From NCBI RefSeq assembly GCF_009908165.1, contig NZ_JAAAUC010000004.1:124001-188000 (forward strand): DNA of 64,000 bases, in the 5' to 3' direction. Under the pieces are notes generated by a model that was not told where the DNA came from, searched no databases, and saw nothing but the letters and a program-made list of their open reading frames with translations. Below are positions 36,673 to 45,034 of this stretch, one piece after another; position 1 is the first letter of the stretch; each line of letters opens with the position of its first letter. The position numbers were made by a program, and so were the translations under genes. The stretch is from Frigidibacter albus. GTDB taxonomy: Bacteria > Pseudomonadota > Alphaproteobacteria > Rhodobacterales > Rhodobacteraceae.

Positions 36673-37529
36673 CCACCCTCTTCCACCACTCCGGCGGCGC
36701 CAGCCTTCCCGATGGCGCGCAAATGGCCGCGATCGCCCGCATCGCCCATGCCGAGGCCGGGATCGTGATCGCGCCCGGCAAGACCAGCATGGTGCAGTCG
36801 CGGCTGGCCAAACGCCTGCGCGCGCTCGATCTGCCCGACTATGACAGCTACCTCGCGCTGGTCCAAAGCGATGCCGGGCGCGACGAACGGCGGCGGATGA
36901 TCTCGGCGCTGACCACCAATGTCTCGCATTTCTTCCGCGAGTCGCATCATTTCGAGACCCTGCGCAACGAGGTCTTGCCGCCGCTTCTGTCAAAGGCGCG
37001 GGCCGGCGGACGCGTGCGGCTGTGGTCAGCCGGCTGTTCGAACGGGCAGGAAGCCTGGTCGATGGCGATGACGGTGCTGGAGCTGATGCCGGACGCCGCC
37101 AACCATGACCTGCGGATTCTCGCGACAGATATCGACCCGATGGTCGTGGAGAAGGGCCGAAGCGCCACCTATGACGCGCAGATGGTATCGGGCGTCGATA
37201 CGGGATTGCGCAAGCGCTTCTTCGAAACGGCGGGCGGGCAGTTCAGGCTGATTCCCGCGGCGCAGGCTCTGGTCAGCTTTCACGAGTTGAACCTGCACGC
37301 GCCCTGGCCGATGCGCGCACCCTTCGACGCGATCTTCTGCCGCAATGTGGTGATCTACTTCGACGCCGAGACGCAGGATCGGCTCTGGCATCGCTTTGCA
37401 GAGGCGCTGGCGCCGGGCGGCTGGCTGTTCGTCGGTCATTCCGAGCGGGTTCCCGTCGCGCCGCACTCGCGTTTCGTCACCGCCGGCATCACCACCTACC
37501 GCCTGCCGCCTGCGGCAGAACACAAATAG
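36669..37529 (+). CDS. cheR: Chemoreceptor methyltransferase CheR
   Basis: 286 residues. SAM-dependent glutamate methyltransferase acting on chemoreceptors. N-terminal helical domain with KTSMVQSRLAKRLRAL, then TTNVSHFFRE, the SAM-binding VRLWSAGCSNGQEAWSMAM, ILATDIDPMVVEKG, and DAIFCRNVVIYFDAETQ. Counterpart of the CheB methylesterase encoded at 39931. No tetratricopeptide extension. Confidence 0.94.
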   Translation: MTTLFHHSGGASLPDGAQMAAIARIAHAEAGIVIAPGKTSMVQSRLAKRLRALDLPDYDSYLALVQSDAGRDERRRMISALTTNVSHFFRESHHFETLRNEVLPPLLSKARAGGRVRLWSAGCSNGQEAWSMAMTVLELMPDAANHDLRILATDIDPMVVEKGRSATYDAQMVSGVDTGLRKRFFETAGGQFRLIPAAQALVSFHELNLHAPWPMRAPFDAIFCRNVVIYFDAETQDRLWHRFAEALAPGGWLFVGHSERVPVAPHSRFVTAGITTYRLPPAAEHK

Positions 37530-37542
37530 CAAGGGGCAAGGC

Positions 37543-37929
37543 ATGGCACTCAGGGATCAGTTGCGGATCATGGTGGTGGATGACATGTCCACCAGCCGCG
37601 GTCTCATCACCCAGGCGCTCGATGCGATGGGTATCCGTCAGGTCGGCTATGCCAGCGACGGCCCCGGCGCCCTGGCCGCAATCGAGAAGGCGCCGGTGCA
37701 TCTGGTGATTTCCGACTACAACATGCCTGGGATGGACGGGCTGCAACTGCTGCAGGCGCTGCGCGGGAATCCCCGCACAAAGGGGGTGGGCTTCATCCTG
37801 ATCACGGGCCGCGCCGACCGCGAACTGGTCGAGACCGGGCGCCGGCTCGGCATGAACAATTTCCTCAAGAAACCCTTCTTGCCACCAGAGCTGCGCAGCT
37901 GCATCGAAGCGGTTGTGGGGCGGCTGTGA
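37543..37929 (+). CDS. Second CheY-like response regulator
   Basis: 128 residues, single receiver. Acidic pair at residues 13-14, phospho-acceptor D58 in HLVISDYNMPGMDG, Thr in LITGRAD and Lys in LKKPFLP. The sequence is clearly different from the first CheY, so one may act on the motor and the other as a phosphate sink. ATG follows AAGGGG; the stop overlaps the next gene. Confidence 0.88.
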   Translation: MALRDQLRIMVVDDMSTSRGLITQALDAMGIRQVGYASDGPGALAAIEKAPVHLVISDYNMPGMDGLQLLQALRGNPRTKGVGFILITGRADRELVETGRRLGMNNFLKKPFLPPELRSCIEAVVGRL

Positions 37930-38375
37930 AACCTCTCCCCTCCCCGCGCTCTCGCGGTGCCTCTGCGCAGTCCGCGACCCAAGGCGCCGCAGGGCCCGGC
38001 TGCGCAGTCGCGGCAGGCCTTGCGCATCGCGACATGCCGCTGGATGCGCTGGCGCAGCGCGTCGCCGATGAGCTTGACACCCTCGCCCAGCTCTCGGCCG
38101 GGGTGCAGACCGCGCTGTCGCTGTGTCATTTCGCCGAGCACACCGATATCGAGGCAATCCGCGGGCTGCAAGGAATCGACCGCATCACCCAGAGCCTCGA
38201 GGATCTGGGGCGGCTGATGGCGGCCGTCTCGGGCGAGATGCCGCCGAATGTGCGCCTGCATGCGGTGCCAATCCTGTCGCGGTTGCGCCTGCATGAGCTG
38301 GTGACCAACCTCGCGCCCGGGGCGCCTCCCGCGATGCGCCAGCCAGACACCCAGGGCGAGATCATGTGGTTTTGA
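37926..38375 (+). CDS. Small helical protein at the end of the che operon
   Basis: 149 residues, not assigned. Starts GTG overlapping the CheY stop as GTGA. The first 35 residues are low-complexity. The core is helical (PLDALAQRVADELDTLAQL, then GLQGIDRITQSLEDLGRLMA), with a Q-x-I-D-R-x-T-Q pattern seen in some CheZ-like phosphatase helices. It ends in GEIMWF, an aromatic tail such as those that dock to chemotaxis enzymes. A role as a CheY-phosphate phosphatase or adaptor is inference from position and these patterns. Confidence 0.6.
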   Translation: MKPLPSPRSRGASAQSATQGAAGPGCAVAAGLAHRDMPLDALAQRVADELDTLAQLSAGVQTALSLCHFAEHTDIEAIRGLQGIDRITQSLEDLGRLMAAVSGEMPPNVRLHAVPILSRLRLHELVTNLAPGAPPAMRQPDTQGEIMWF

Positions 38376-38570
38376 GGCCGGGTCCGACGCCCTGACGCCC
38401 TGACGCCCAAGACGGGTGCTCTGCCACCCCGTCACAAGGCACCCTGCCCGCAGATCACGATCCGCCTGAGGACAGTGGAACAGCCGTGAGGGCATGTGCG
38501 ACGCGCAATCGCCCCCGGACGCTGGAAATCCGCGGGGTTCGGAAGTCCGAGGCGCGCCGTGCGCGCAGGG

Positions 38571-39090
38571 CCTTTGCATCCGGCTGCGCCAAGTGTTCTG
38601 GGGCAGCGCTTGAGGGCACCGTGGGGCACGCCAAGGAGATCGCCAGGATCTGGCGGCCGGGGGGTACTCGCAACGCGCGCTCGGACCGGGACTCTGGAAA
38701 GGCGCCGCGTGGCGGCTGTGGATCGGCCCAGGCGCCTCTGCACCCGGCTGGCGCTCGCTCAAGCCGTGGGTCTTGTCGCAGAACTGCGACCGCCGCGCCT
38801 CTGCACTCGGCTGCGCCAGGCGCTGTGGGGCAGCACTTGGGGGCACGCAAGAAGATCCCCGATATCTGGCAGCCTGGGTGGTTCTCGCCATGCGCGCCGG
38901 GACCGGGACGGTGGAACGGCGCCGCGTGGCGGCGGTGAATCGGCGCAGGACGCCTCTGCGCCCGGCTGGCGCTCGCTCAAGCCGTGGGTCTGGTCGCAGA
39001 ACTGCGAGCGCAGTGCCTCTGCACTCGCTTGCGCCAGGCGCTGTGATGCAGCTCCTGAAGCGGTTTCGGGCGCGGGAAGGAGATCTCGGA
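38571..39090. repeat. Degenerate tandem repeat, about 220-bp unit
   Basis: The block CCTYTGCAYYCGGCTGCGCC begins units at 38571 and 38798 and, degenerate, at 39016 (periods 227 and 218). A second shared block, CCTCTGC then CCCGGCTGGCGCTCGCTCAA, recurs at 38735 and 38953 (218), followed by GCCGTGGGTC and GTCGCAGAACTGCGA. Unit 3 is cut short near 39090. Frames across it show no known protein. It lies in a 1025-base gene-free stretch (38376-39400). A small CGCCCTGA repeat also occurs near 38390. Confidence 0.8.
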
Positions 39091-39211
39091 CCCAGTCCAA
39101 AGAATGCGTTTGCATCACGCGCACGGGTCCGCACGGCGTTGCGCGGCGTTTGCACGCCTGTGGGAGAGGACGTTTGCGCGCCCGGTGATCTGCAAAAGCA
39201 CCCGCCGGCGC

Positions 39212-39400
39212 GCCAGGCCGTGCCCCGCGGCACGCGGGAGGGGCTCGCGGCCCTGCGATCCCCGTGCCGCGTTCTGGCGCGCGCCGCCCTCGGCGGGCCG
39301 GAGCTGCCCCCGGGGCGCCCTCGATGCCGCCGCAGGTTGATGGGTCGCCGGAGATCCAGCACGACGTTGCCGTTGCGGGCGCCGACGCCCTCGGGCGCGG
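39212..39400 (-). pseudogene. Decayed partial copy of cheD
   Basis: On the minus strand one frame reads VGARNGNVVLDLRR, matching intact CheD VGARNAEFVMDFLRR, and another frame reads RPAEGGARQNAARG, matching WPAEGRARQKLLGE. The nucleotide match continues through TTCTGGCGCGCGC and CCCTCGGCGGGCC into the cheD 3' end. The copy is frameshifted, has an internal deletion of about 20 bases, and directly adjoins the intact cheD stop. It therefore looks like a tandem duplication of the cheD 3' third that has decayed. Confidence 0.72.
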
Positions 39401-39934
39401 TCAGAACAGCTCCACCTCATTGCCGGGCTTGGCAGCCGGCACCGTCTCGATCACCATTGCCTCGCCCAGCAATTTCTGGCGCGCGCGGCCCTCGGCGGGC
39501 CAGAACTGCACCCGGCGCGCCTGGGTTCCGCCAAGGCTCTGGCCGGTGCAGGCGATCCCCTCGCGGCGCAGGAAATCCATCACGAATTCGGCATTGCGTG
39601 CGCCGACATCCGACAGGCCGGCGATCATCCGGGCGCCGCCGAATACCTTGGCCTGCAGGCGAGAGCGCTGCGCCCCGGCCTTGATCAATGCGTTGATCAG
39701 CAGCTCCATCGCGTTGATGCCGAAACTCGCCGCCGGCGCGCCAGATCCGGTGCCTTCGGGCAGCAGGAAATGGTTCATGCCGCCAAATCTGCCGGCGGGA
39801 TCATAGAGGCAGGTGGCGACGCAGGAGCCGAGGATGGTGCTGATCGAGCCATGCGCGCCGTCCCCCACTGCGTATTCGCCTTGGGTAATGTGGCGCGGGC
39901 GTTCTTCGACGGCGTGACGCGGGGCATGGGTCAT
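39401..39934 (-). CDS. cheD: Chemoreceptor glutamine deamidase CheD
   Basis: 177 residues. Deamidates receptor glutamines. The active-site Cys38 lies in TILGSCVATCLYD, His55 in GGMNHFLLPEG, and conserved KVFGGARMIAGLSDVGARN follows. The C-terminal tail ends AKPGNEVELF. ATG overlaps the cheB stop as ATGA, so cheB-cheD are cotranscribed towards the main che operon. Confidence 0.93.
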   Translation of the reverse strand: MTHAPRHAVEERPRHITQGEYAVGDGAHGSISTILGSCVATCLYDPAGRFGGMNHFLLPEGTGSGAPAASFGINAMELLINALIKAGAQRSRLQAKVFGGARMIAGLSDVGARNAEFVMDFLRREGIACTGQSLGGTQARRVQFWPAEGRARQKLLGEAMVIETVPAAKPGNEVELF

Positions 39935-40977
39935 CTTGCGATCCTCTCGCGCGCCACCGCATCCTTGCCGGCCAAGGCGAGGATTTCGCCGGCGATCCGC
40001 CCCAGCGGCACCGCCCGTTCGGCGGCGCCGATCTCAAGGGCGACCCGGGGCATGCCGAAGACCACCGAGGTCGCTTCGTCCTGTGCGAAGGTGCGGGCGC
40101 CGCTCTCACGCAGCGCCGCCATGCCCTCGGCCCCGTCGCGGCCCATCCCGGTCAGGATCACCGCGACACAGCGGGGCGCGATCGGCCGGGCGCTTTCGAA
40201 CAGCACATCGACCGAGGGGCGATGACCGCTGCGCTTGTCGCCCGCCAGAAGCCGACAACGTGGCTGCTCGCCGGGGATCAGAGTCAGATGCGCGTTTCCG
40301 CCCGGGGCCAGATAGACCTGACCCGCAAGCAGCGGCGCGCCCTCCGAGGCCAATGCGATCTTCGGCGCGATCCGCGGCGCAAGGCGCTGCGCGAAACTGG
40401 CGAGGAACCCCTCGGGCATGTGCTGGGTGATGAGGGTCGGCGGGCAGTCGCGCGGAAAGCCTGTCAGCACGGTTTCCAGCGCATCGACCCCGCCGGTGGA
40501 GGAGCCGATGAGAACATAGCGGCCGTTCCAGCGGAAATCGCCGGGCGGGGCGGCAATGGTGCGGGGGCCCGGCTCTCGCACGCGGGCCCGGGCCGCGACG
40601 ACCAGCAGATCGGCAAGGTGCAGGAAGCCTTCGGGCAGGCGGTCGGCGGCTGGCTTGCCGATGCATTCGATCGCGCCAAGCGCCAGCGCCTCGATGGCGG
40701 CGGCGGATCCGCGATGGGTCTCGGTCGAGATCATCACCACCGGCATCGGGCGCAGCCGCATCAGCTTTTCCAGAAATTCGAGCCCGTTCATCCGCGGCAT
40801 TTCCACATCCAGCGTCAACACGTCGGGGCGCAGCGACTTGATCTTTTCGCGCGCATCGAACGGGTCCGACGCCTCGCCCACCACAAGGATGCGCGGGTCG
40901 CCATCGAGCCGGCGGCGGATCAGGTTGCGGATCGTCGGGCTGTCATCGACGATCAGCACGCGGGTCTGCGAAGTCAT
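39931..40977 (-). CDS. cheB: Chemoreceptor methylesterase/deamidase CheB
   Basis: 348 residues. N-terminal receiver (about 6-125) with D57 in DVLTLDVEMPRMNG, linker with VREPGPRTIAAPPG, and C-terminal methylesterase domain with catalytic Ser in LIGSSTGGVDALE, His in LITQHMPEGF, and Asp in LTGMGRDGAEGM. Controlled by phosphotransfer from CheA. ATG at 40977 begins MTSQTRVLIVDDS. A CtrA-like box lies about 100 bases upstream. Confidence 0.94.
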   Translation of the reverse strand: MTSQTRVLIVDDSPTIRNLIRRRLDGDPRILVVGEASDPFDAREKIKSLRPDVLTLDVEMPRMNGLEFLEKLMRLRPMPVVMISTETHRGSAAAIEALALGAIECIGKPAADRLPEGFLHLADLLVVAARARVREPGPRTIAAPPGDFRWNGRYVLIGSSTGGVDALETVLTGFPRDCPPTLITQHMPEGFLASFAQRLAPRIAPKIALASEGAPLLAGQVYLAPGGNAHLTLIPGEQPRCRLLAGDKRSGHRPSVDVLFESARPIAPRCVAVILTGMGRDGAEGMAALRESGARTFAQDEATSVVFGMPRVALEIGAAERAVPLGRIAGEILALAGKDAVARERIAR

Positions 40978-41292
40978 TCGGCGGCGTCTCCGGCTGGGGC
41001 GCGCGTCGGGCGCGGGGCGAATCGATGACGGCCGGCCCTCGGCGCGCCCGTCGGGGTCGAGCCTCTCGCCACTGGCTGAAGATTCGTTTAAGCTGAGCCG
41101 ACAGGCGCTCTGCGCCATTGCGACCGACGATCCGGGACATGCCTTTGCAAAGCCACGACGATTCATCATCAACGTCACAATGTCGCCCCAATCGCCGCTC
41201 AATCTGAGGATGAAGAACAGGCGGGACATGGATCCGGCCGGGCCTGCCGCCGGGCCCGGACGATTTGTGTCCCGGACAAGGAAGGTCGAGAA
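40978..41292. other. Divergent intergenic region cheB / response regulator
   Basis: 315 bases without a gene. It holds the CtrA-like box at 41077-41091 and, towards the plus-strand gene, a GC-rich dyad (CGGGCC/GGCCCG) at about 41238-41258. No other coding signal was seen. Confidence 0.5.
41077..41091. promoter_or_regulatory. CtrA-like box in the cheB promoter region
   Basis: TGAA, 7 bases, TTAA on the plus strand; the minus strand reads TTAA-N7-TTCA. The consensus is TTAA-N7-TTAA with one base different. It lies about 100 bases upstream of the cheB start. Confidence 0.4.
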
Positions 41293-42276
41293 ATGCGCAT
41301 TCTGGCTGTCGATGATGACGAGATGATCCTGGAGCTGCTGTCGGCCAGCCTTGGCGCAGCGGGCTTTGCGGATCTGACGGTGGCAAGCTCTGCCGCGCAG
41401 GCACTCGAGCATATCGCCGCCGCGCGGATCCCGTTCGACTGTTTCCTGCTGGATATCCAGATGCCCGAAGTCGATGGCATTGATCTGTGCCGCGCGATCC
41501 GCCGCAACCCGATCTATGCCGCGGCGCCGATCGTGATGATCACCGCAATGTCGCAAAAGTCCTATATCGACCGTGCCTTTTCTGCCGGCGCCACCGACTA
41601 TGTGACCAAGCCGTTCGATCCGGTCGAGCTTGGCGCGCGGATCCGGCTGGCCGCGAAGATGGTGGAAAGCGAGCGGGCGCTGACCGAGAACCGCTCGGCC
41701 GTCGCCACGCTGCGCGCGCAACTGGAGCGGGAACGGTTCGTCGACCTGAACGAGCCGATCTCGATCCCCGACGTGGATGCGGTGATCGACCTGCAGGCGC
41801 TGGAAAACTACCTGCTGCAGCTGTCGCGCAGCGGGCTGTTCGCCACCTCGATCTTCGCCTTCAAGATCGTCGGCATCGAGACGATCTATGCCTCGACCTC
41901 GCCCATCGACTTCCGCTACCTGCTGACCGACGTGGCCGAGGCGGTCTCCACTGCCCTGCGCTCGCATGAGCGCTTCGTGTCCTATGCCGGCAACGGGGTC
42001 TATGTCTGTGTCGCGCATGGCCGCGGCGCGCTGGACCTTGAGGTGATCGAGGGCACGGCCAACCTGATCGTCGAGGAGATGGCGCTGACCAACAGCCGCG
42101 GCGTGCCGCTCAAGTTCCGTCTGCGCGTCGGCTCACCGGTGCGGGTCGGGCTGGTGCGGGCGGGGCGCGGGGCTGTCGATGCGCTGTATGTGGCCATCGA
42201 GAATGCCGAGCAGGATGCGCCGAAGGCGGAAGACGGGCGGTCGGGCGAGCATTGGAGCCAGTTCAGACTGGCTTGA
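41293..42276 (+). CDS. Response regulator with degenerate GGDEF-like domain
   Basis: 327 residues. Receiver (1-120) with acidic pair D7-D8, phospho-acceptor D54 in CFLLDIQMPEVDG, Lys in VTKPFDP. The C-terminal region (about 155-300) follows GGDEF topology (LFATSIFAFKIVGIETIY, ALRSHERFVSYAGNGVYVCVA), but the GG[DE]EF signature is replaced by AGNGV. It is unlikely to make cyclic di-GMP and may be an effector or a binding output. It lies between cheB and the HPt gene, so phosphate could come from CheA or the HPt protein. Confidence 0.75.
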   Translation: MRILAVDDDEMILELLSASLGAAGFADLTVASSAAQALEHIAAARIPFDCFLLDIQMPEVDGIDLCRAIRRNPIYAAAPIVMITAMSQKSYIDRAFSAGATDYVTKPFDPVELGARIRLAAKMVESERALTENRSAVATLRAQLERERFVDLNEPISIPDVDAVIDLQALENYLLQLSRSGLFATSIFAFKIVGIETIYASTSPIDFRYLLTDVAEAVSTALRSHERFVSYAGNGVYVCVAHGRGALDLEVIEGTANLIVEEMALTNSRGVPLKFRLRVGSPVRVGLVRAGRGAVDALYVAIENAEQDAPKAEDGRSGEHWSQFRLA

Positions 42277-42325
42277 TGGCGCGACTGACCCGGGTTAACC
42301 TTAGGGGAAGTCGTGGAGAGTGCCC

Positions 42326-42706
42326 GTGGAACGTGACTCTGTGTCCCTAGATACCCGCAGCATGATCGCGAACCGGCTGTCGGCGCTGCGCATTCGCTTC
42401 CTCGACGTTCTCGAGATCCGGATGACAGAGTGCGAGGCGCTGCGCGACAGTCTTGAAGCGGGCACCTTGCCCGAGGCAGATCGCGTGGGCGCCGTGCGCG
42501 CGATCTGCTTTGCCGCCCACAAGACGGTGGGTGTGGCCGCAACGCTTGGCTTCGCCGATCTGGGGATGCTCAGCCAGCGCGTGGAGCTTGCCGCGACGGA
42601 TTACATCGACCGCAGCGAGCCACCGACGACCGTGCGGATGGTGGTCTCGCTGGCCGATGACATGTTGGGAGAGATGGCGCTGATCCTGGCCGAGGCGGGG
42701 CGTTGA
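42326..42706 (+). CDS. HPt phosphotransfer protein
   Basis: 126 residues. Candidate phospho-acceptor His65 in FAAHKTVGVAATLGFADLG, the usual H-K-x-x-G-x-A pattern of HPt domains. All helical. I place the start at the GTG at 42326 (6 bases after GGAGA); a GTG at 42320 is also possible. Follows the GGDEF-like regulator by 49 bases on the same strand, so it is a likely partner. A GGTTAACC motif (half CtrA site) precedes it. Confidence 0.75.
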   Translation: MERDSVSLDTRSMIANRLSALRIRFLDVLEIRMTECEALRDSLEAGTLPEADRVGAVRAICFAAHKTVGVAATLGFADLGMLSQRVELAATDYIDRSEPPTTVRMVVSLADDMLGEMALILAEAGR

Positions 42707-42718
42707 CCGGGGCGCGGA

Positions 42719-43108
42719 TCAGGGCCGGCCAGAGGCGCGCCACAGCGTCTTGATCTCGCCGGCAAGGCTCATCGGATCGAAGGGCTTGGTGATCACTCCA
42801 AGCGCGCCCAGATCGCACAGCGCCCGCACATCCGCCTCCAGTGCCTTGGCGGTCATGAAGATCGCCGGCACCTCGCCGAGGCCCGGCAGCGCGCGCAGCG
42901 CCAGCAGCGTCTCTTCACCGCCAAGCCCGGGCATCATCACATCCAGCAAGAACAGGTCGGGCGCGTGGCCCTGCGCCGCCGCAATGGCGTCTGCGCCCGA
43001 GGTGAACTGCACGATCTCGAACCCGCCGACCGCCTCCAGCGCGATGGCGGCGATCTCCTGGATGTCGACATCGTCCTCGACGTGAAGGATCTTGCGAAGC
43101 TGGGTCAT
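42719..43108 (-). CDS. Single-domain response regulator
   Basis: 129 residues, receiver domain. Acidic residues ED(D) at 11-13, phospho-acceptor D56 in LFLLDVMMPGLGG, Thr in IFMTAKA and Lys in VITKPFDP. No output domain. It is downstream of the PAS kinase at 43216 on the same strand and convergent with the HPt gene, so it may be phosphorylated by that kinase or by the HPt protein. Confidence 0.88.
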   Translation of the reverse strand: MTQLRKILHVEDDVDIQEIAAIALEAVGGFEIVQFTSGADAIAAAQGHAPDLFLLDVMMPGLGGEETLLALRALPGLGEVPAIFMTAKALEADVRALCDLGALGVITKPFDPMSLAGEIKTLWRASGRP

Positions 43109-43215
43109 CGGCTTGTCATCCTGTCGCCGGCTGCTGCCGGATGCGGAAAAGTCTGCACCCCGCAGATGCAGGGCCGGGCGGAAAACGTCAATGCTGCGCG
43201 GCAGCGCGGGCCGGG

Positions 43216-44769
43216 TCAGGCGACGTTGCGCGCGCTGTGCCGCTCCAGATCAAAGTAGAACTCGCTGCCCTGCCCCGGGCGGCTGTCAAAGCGGATCTCG
43301 GCGCCATGGCGCTCGACGATGGCCTTCACGATGCTGAGGCCAAGGCCCGACCCGCCCACCTTGCGCCGGTCCGAACTGTCGGCTTGGGTGAAGCGTTCAA
43401 GGATCCGCGGCTGCGCTTCCAGCGGGATGCCTGCGCCATGGTCCTTGACGAAAATCCGTATCTTGCTGCCAAGGTCCGTCAGCCCCACCTGCACCGCATC
43501 GCCGGGCTTGGAGAATTTCGCGGCATTCGACATCAGGTTGGTCAGCACCTGCAACAACCGCTCCGGGCTGCAATCGACCATAACCGGCCGGTCGAGCCCG
43601 ACGCCCAGGAACTGCACCCCGAACTGCGCGCCATAGCCGCCGTTCATCTCGATGGCCTCGCGGATCACCCCCGTCAGGTCGGTATGCTCCATGCGGAAGT
43701 CCATCATCCCCGCGTCGATCTTTTCCAGGTCAAGAATGTCGTTGATCAGCACGATCAGCCGGTCGGTGTTGCGCTGCGCGATGGTCAGGATGGACCGCGA
43801 GCGTTCCGACATTTCGGCGGCCGCCGTCATCGTCAGCAGCCCGAGCCCGCCCTTGATCGAGGTCAGCGGCGTGCGCAACTCATGGCTGACCATCGCCACG
43901 AACTGCGATTTGGCCCGAGCCGCAGCCTGCCGCTCGGTGATGTCGCGCAGGACGGCCACATAACGTGCCGGGTTGCCCGCCGGGGCAACCAGTTGCAGCG
44001 TGATCTCCAGCGTGCGGTCCTCGCGGTCCTGCAGCTCGTAGGTCAGCGCGCTTTCCTCGCCGCTGTTCAGACGGTGCAGATCGCGGCCGACATGGCGAAG
44101 ATCGGCCATCCAGCCGACATCGGCCAGGGTGCGGCCCTCGTAGCACTGCCCCTCCCAGCCCAGCCGGGTGATGGCCTTGCGGTTGAGGTAGATGAAACGC
44201 AGATCGCCTGGCGAGAACATCCAGACCTCGTCTTGCAGCAGGTCCAGCGTAGCGCGCAGCTGGGTCTCGGCATCGGCCATCTTGACGGCGGTGATGTCGG
44301 TGCGGATCGCAAAGATTTCGGCCACGTTCCCGCGCCGGTTCACCACCGGCATCAGTGTGGAATGGGTCCAGCACAGCTTGCCGCCGGACTGCCGCCAGGC
44401 AGTTTCCCCAGACCAAGATTTTCCGGCACAGACGAGTGACTTGATCTGCTCGGTCCGGCCTGGCTCGTTGAGCAGCGCCGGCAGGTCCTGCACATGCTTG
44501 CCGACAGCCTCGTCGCGGGTCAGGCCGGTGACCTGCAGGAACCTGTCGTTCACATCGGTGATCATGCCCGAGGCATCGGTGATATTGACCATGCAATGCT
44601 CGTTCACCGCGGCCCGATAGCGTTCCATCTGGCCGTGCAAGATGCCGAAGCGGTGCTTGCTGCGCATGAGCACTATGACAAGGCTCGCCGCCAGCAGCGC
44701 CAGCCCGAGCAGGGCCAGCGGAGTCGTGGAGGCTGGGAAAGCTCGGCCCACTGCGCTCAGATCAAACAT
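43216..44769 (-). CDS. PAS-domain sensor histidine kinase
   Basis: 517 residues. One N-terminal membrane segment (about 16-35), two PAS domains (about 48-165 and 168-285), HisKA with catalytic His near 300 in VAMVSHELRTPLTSIKGGLG, and HATPase with NLMSNAAKFS, VKDHGAGIP and GGSGLGLSIVKAI. No receiver domain. Signal unknown. ATG at 44769 is chosen because hydrophobic sequence follows. Probably pairs with the receiver at 42719. The phosphorylation-domain sequence is close to that of the 45035 kinase. Confidence 0.88.
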   Translation of the reverse strand: MFDLSAVGRAFPASTTPLALLGLALLAASLVIVLMRSKHRFGILHGQMERYRAAVNEHCMVNITDASGMITDVNDRFLQVTGLTRDEAVGKHVQDLPALLNEPGRTEQIKSLVCAGKSWSGETAWRQSGGKLCWTHSTLMPVVNRRGNVAEIFAIRTDITAVKMADAETQLRATLDLLQDEVWMFSPGDLRFIYLNRKAITRLGWEGQCYEGRTLADVGWMADLRHVGRDLHRLNSGEESALTYELQDREDRTLEITLQLVAPAGNPARYVAVLRDITERQAAARAKSQFVAMVSHELRTPLTSIKGGLGLLTMTAAAEMSERSRSILTIAQRNTDRLIVLINDILDLEKIDAGMMDFRMEHTDLTGVIREAIEMNGGYGAQFGVQFLGVGLDRPVMVDCSPERLLQVLTNLMSNAAKFSKPGDAVQVGLTDLGSKIRIFVKDHGAGIPLEAQPRILERFTQADSSDRRKVGGSGLGLSIVKAIVERHGAEIRFDSRPGQGSEFYFDLERHSARNVA

Positions 44770-45034
44770 ACGCCCACCCTGCCTCGTGCCCTGAGGGCCC
44801 GTCCTTCTAGACCTGCCCAGAAGCGGAACCTTGCGGCCCGCCACTCCCTGTCCCGCAGCGCCCAGAATAGGGATAGCTGCTCAAGATCAGAGCGTGCCGA
44901 ACATCGTGGGCGAATTCTGGACCGAATCTGGTGCTTATTCGGGCAAGCTGCCCCCCCTTTACGGCGAAATAGAGGCAGACAGGATGCGCCAGCCGCCCGT
45001 TCGGTCAGATCGGCGACCGCTTCCGCAAGGTCAG

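Noticed and set aside
37716-39362. Open minus-strand frame of about 548 codons over the repeat region
   Set aside because: It covers CheY and the tandem repeats, shows no conserved motif, and its repeats reflect the DNA repeats; no start context.
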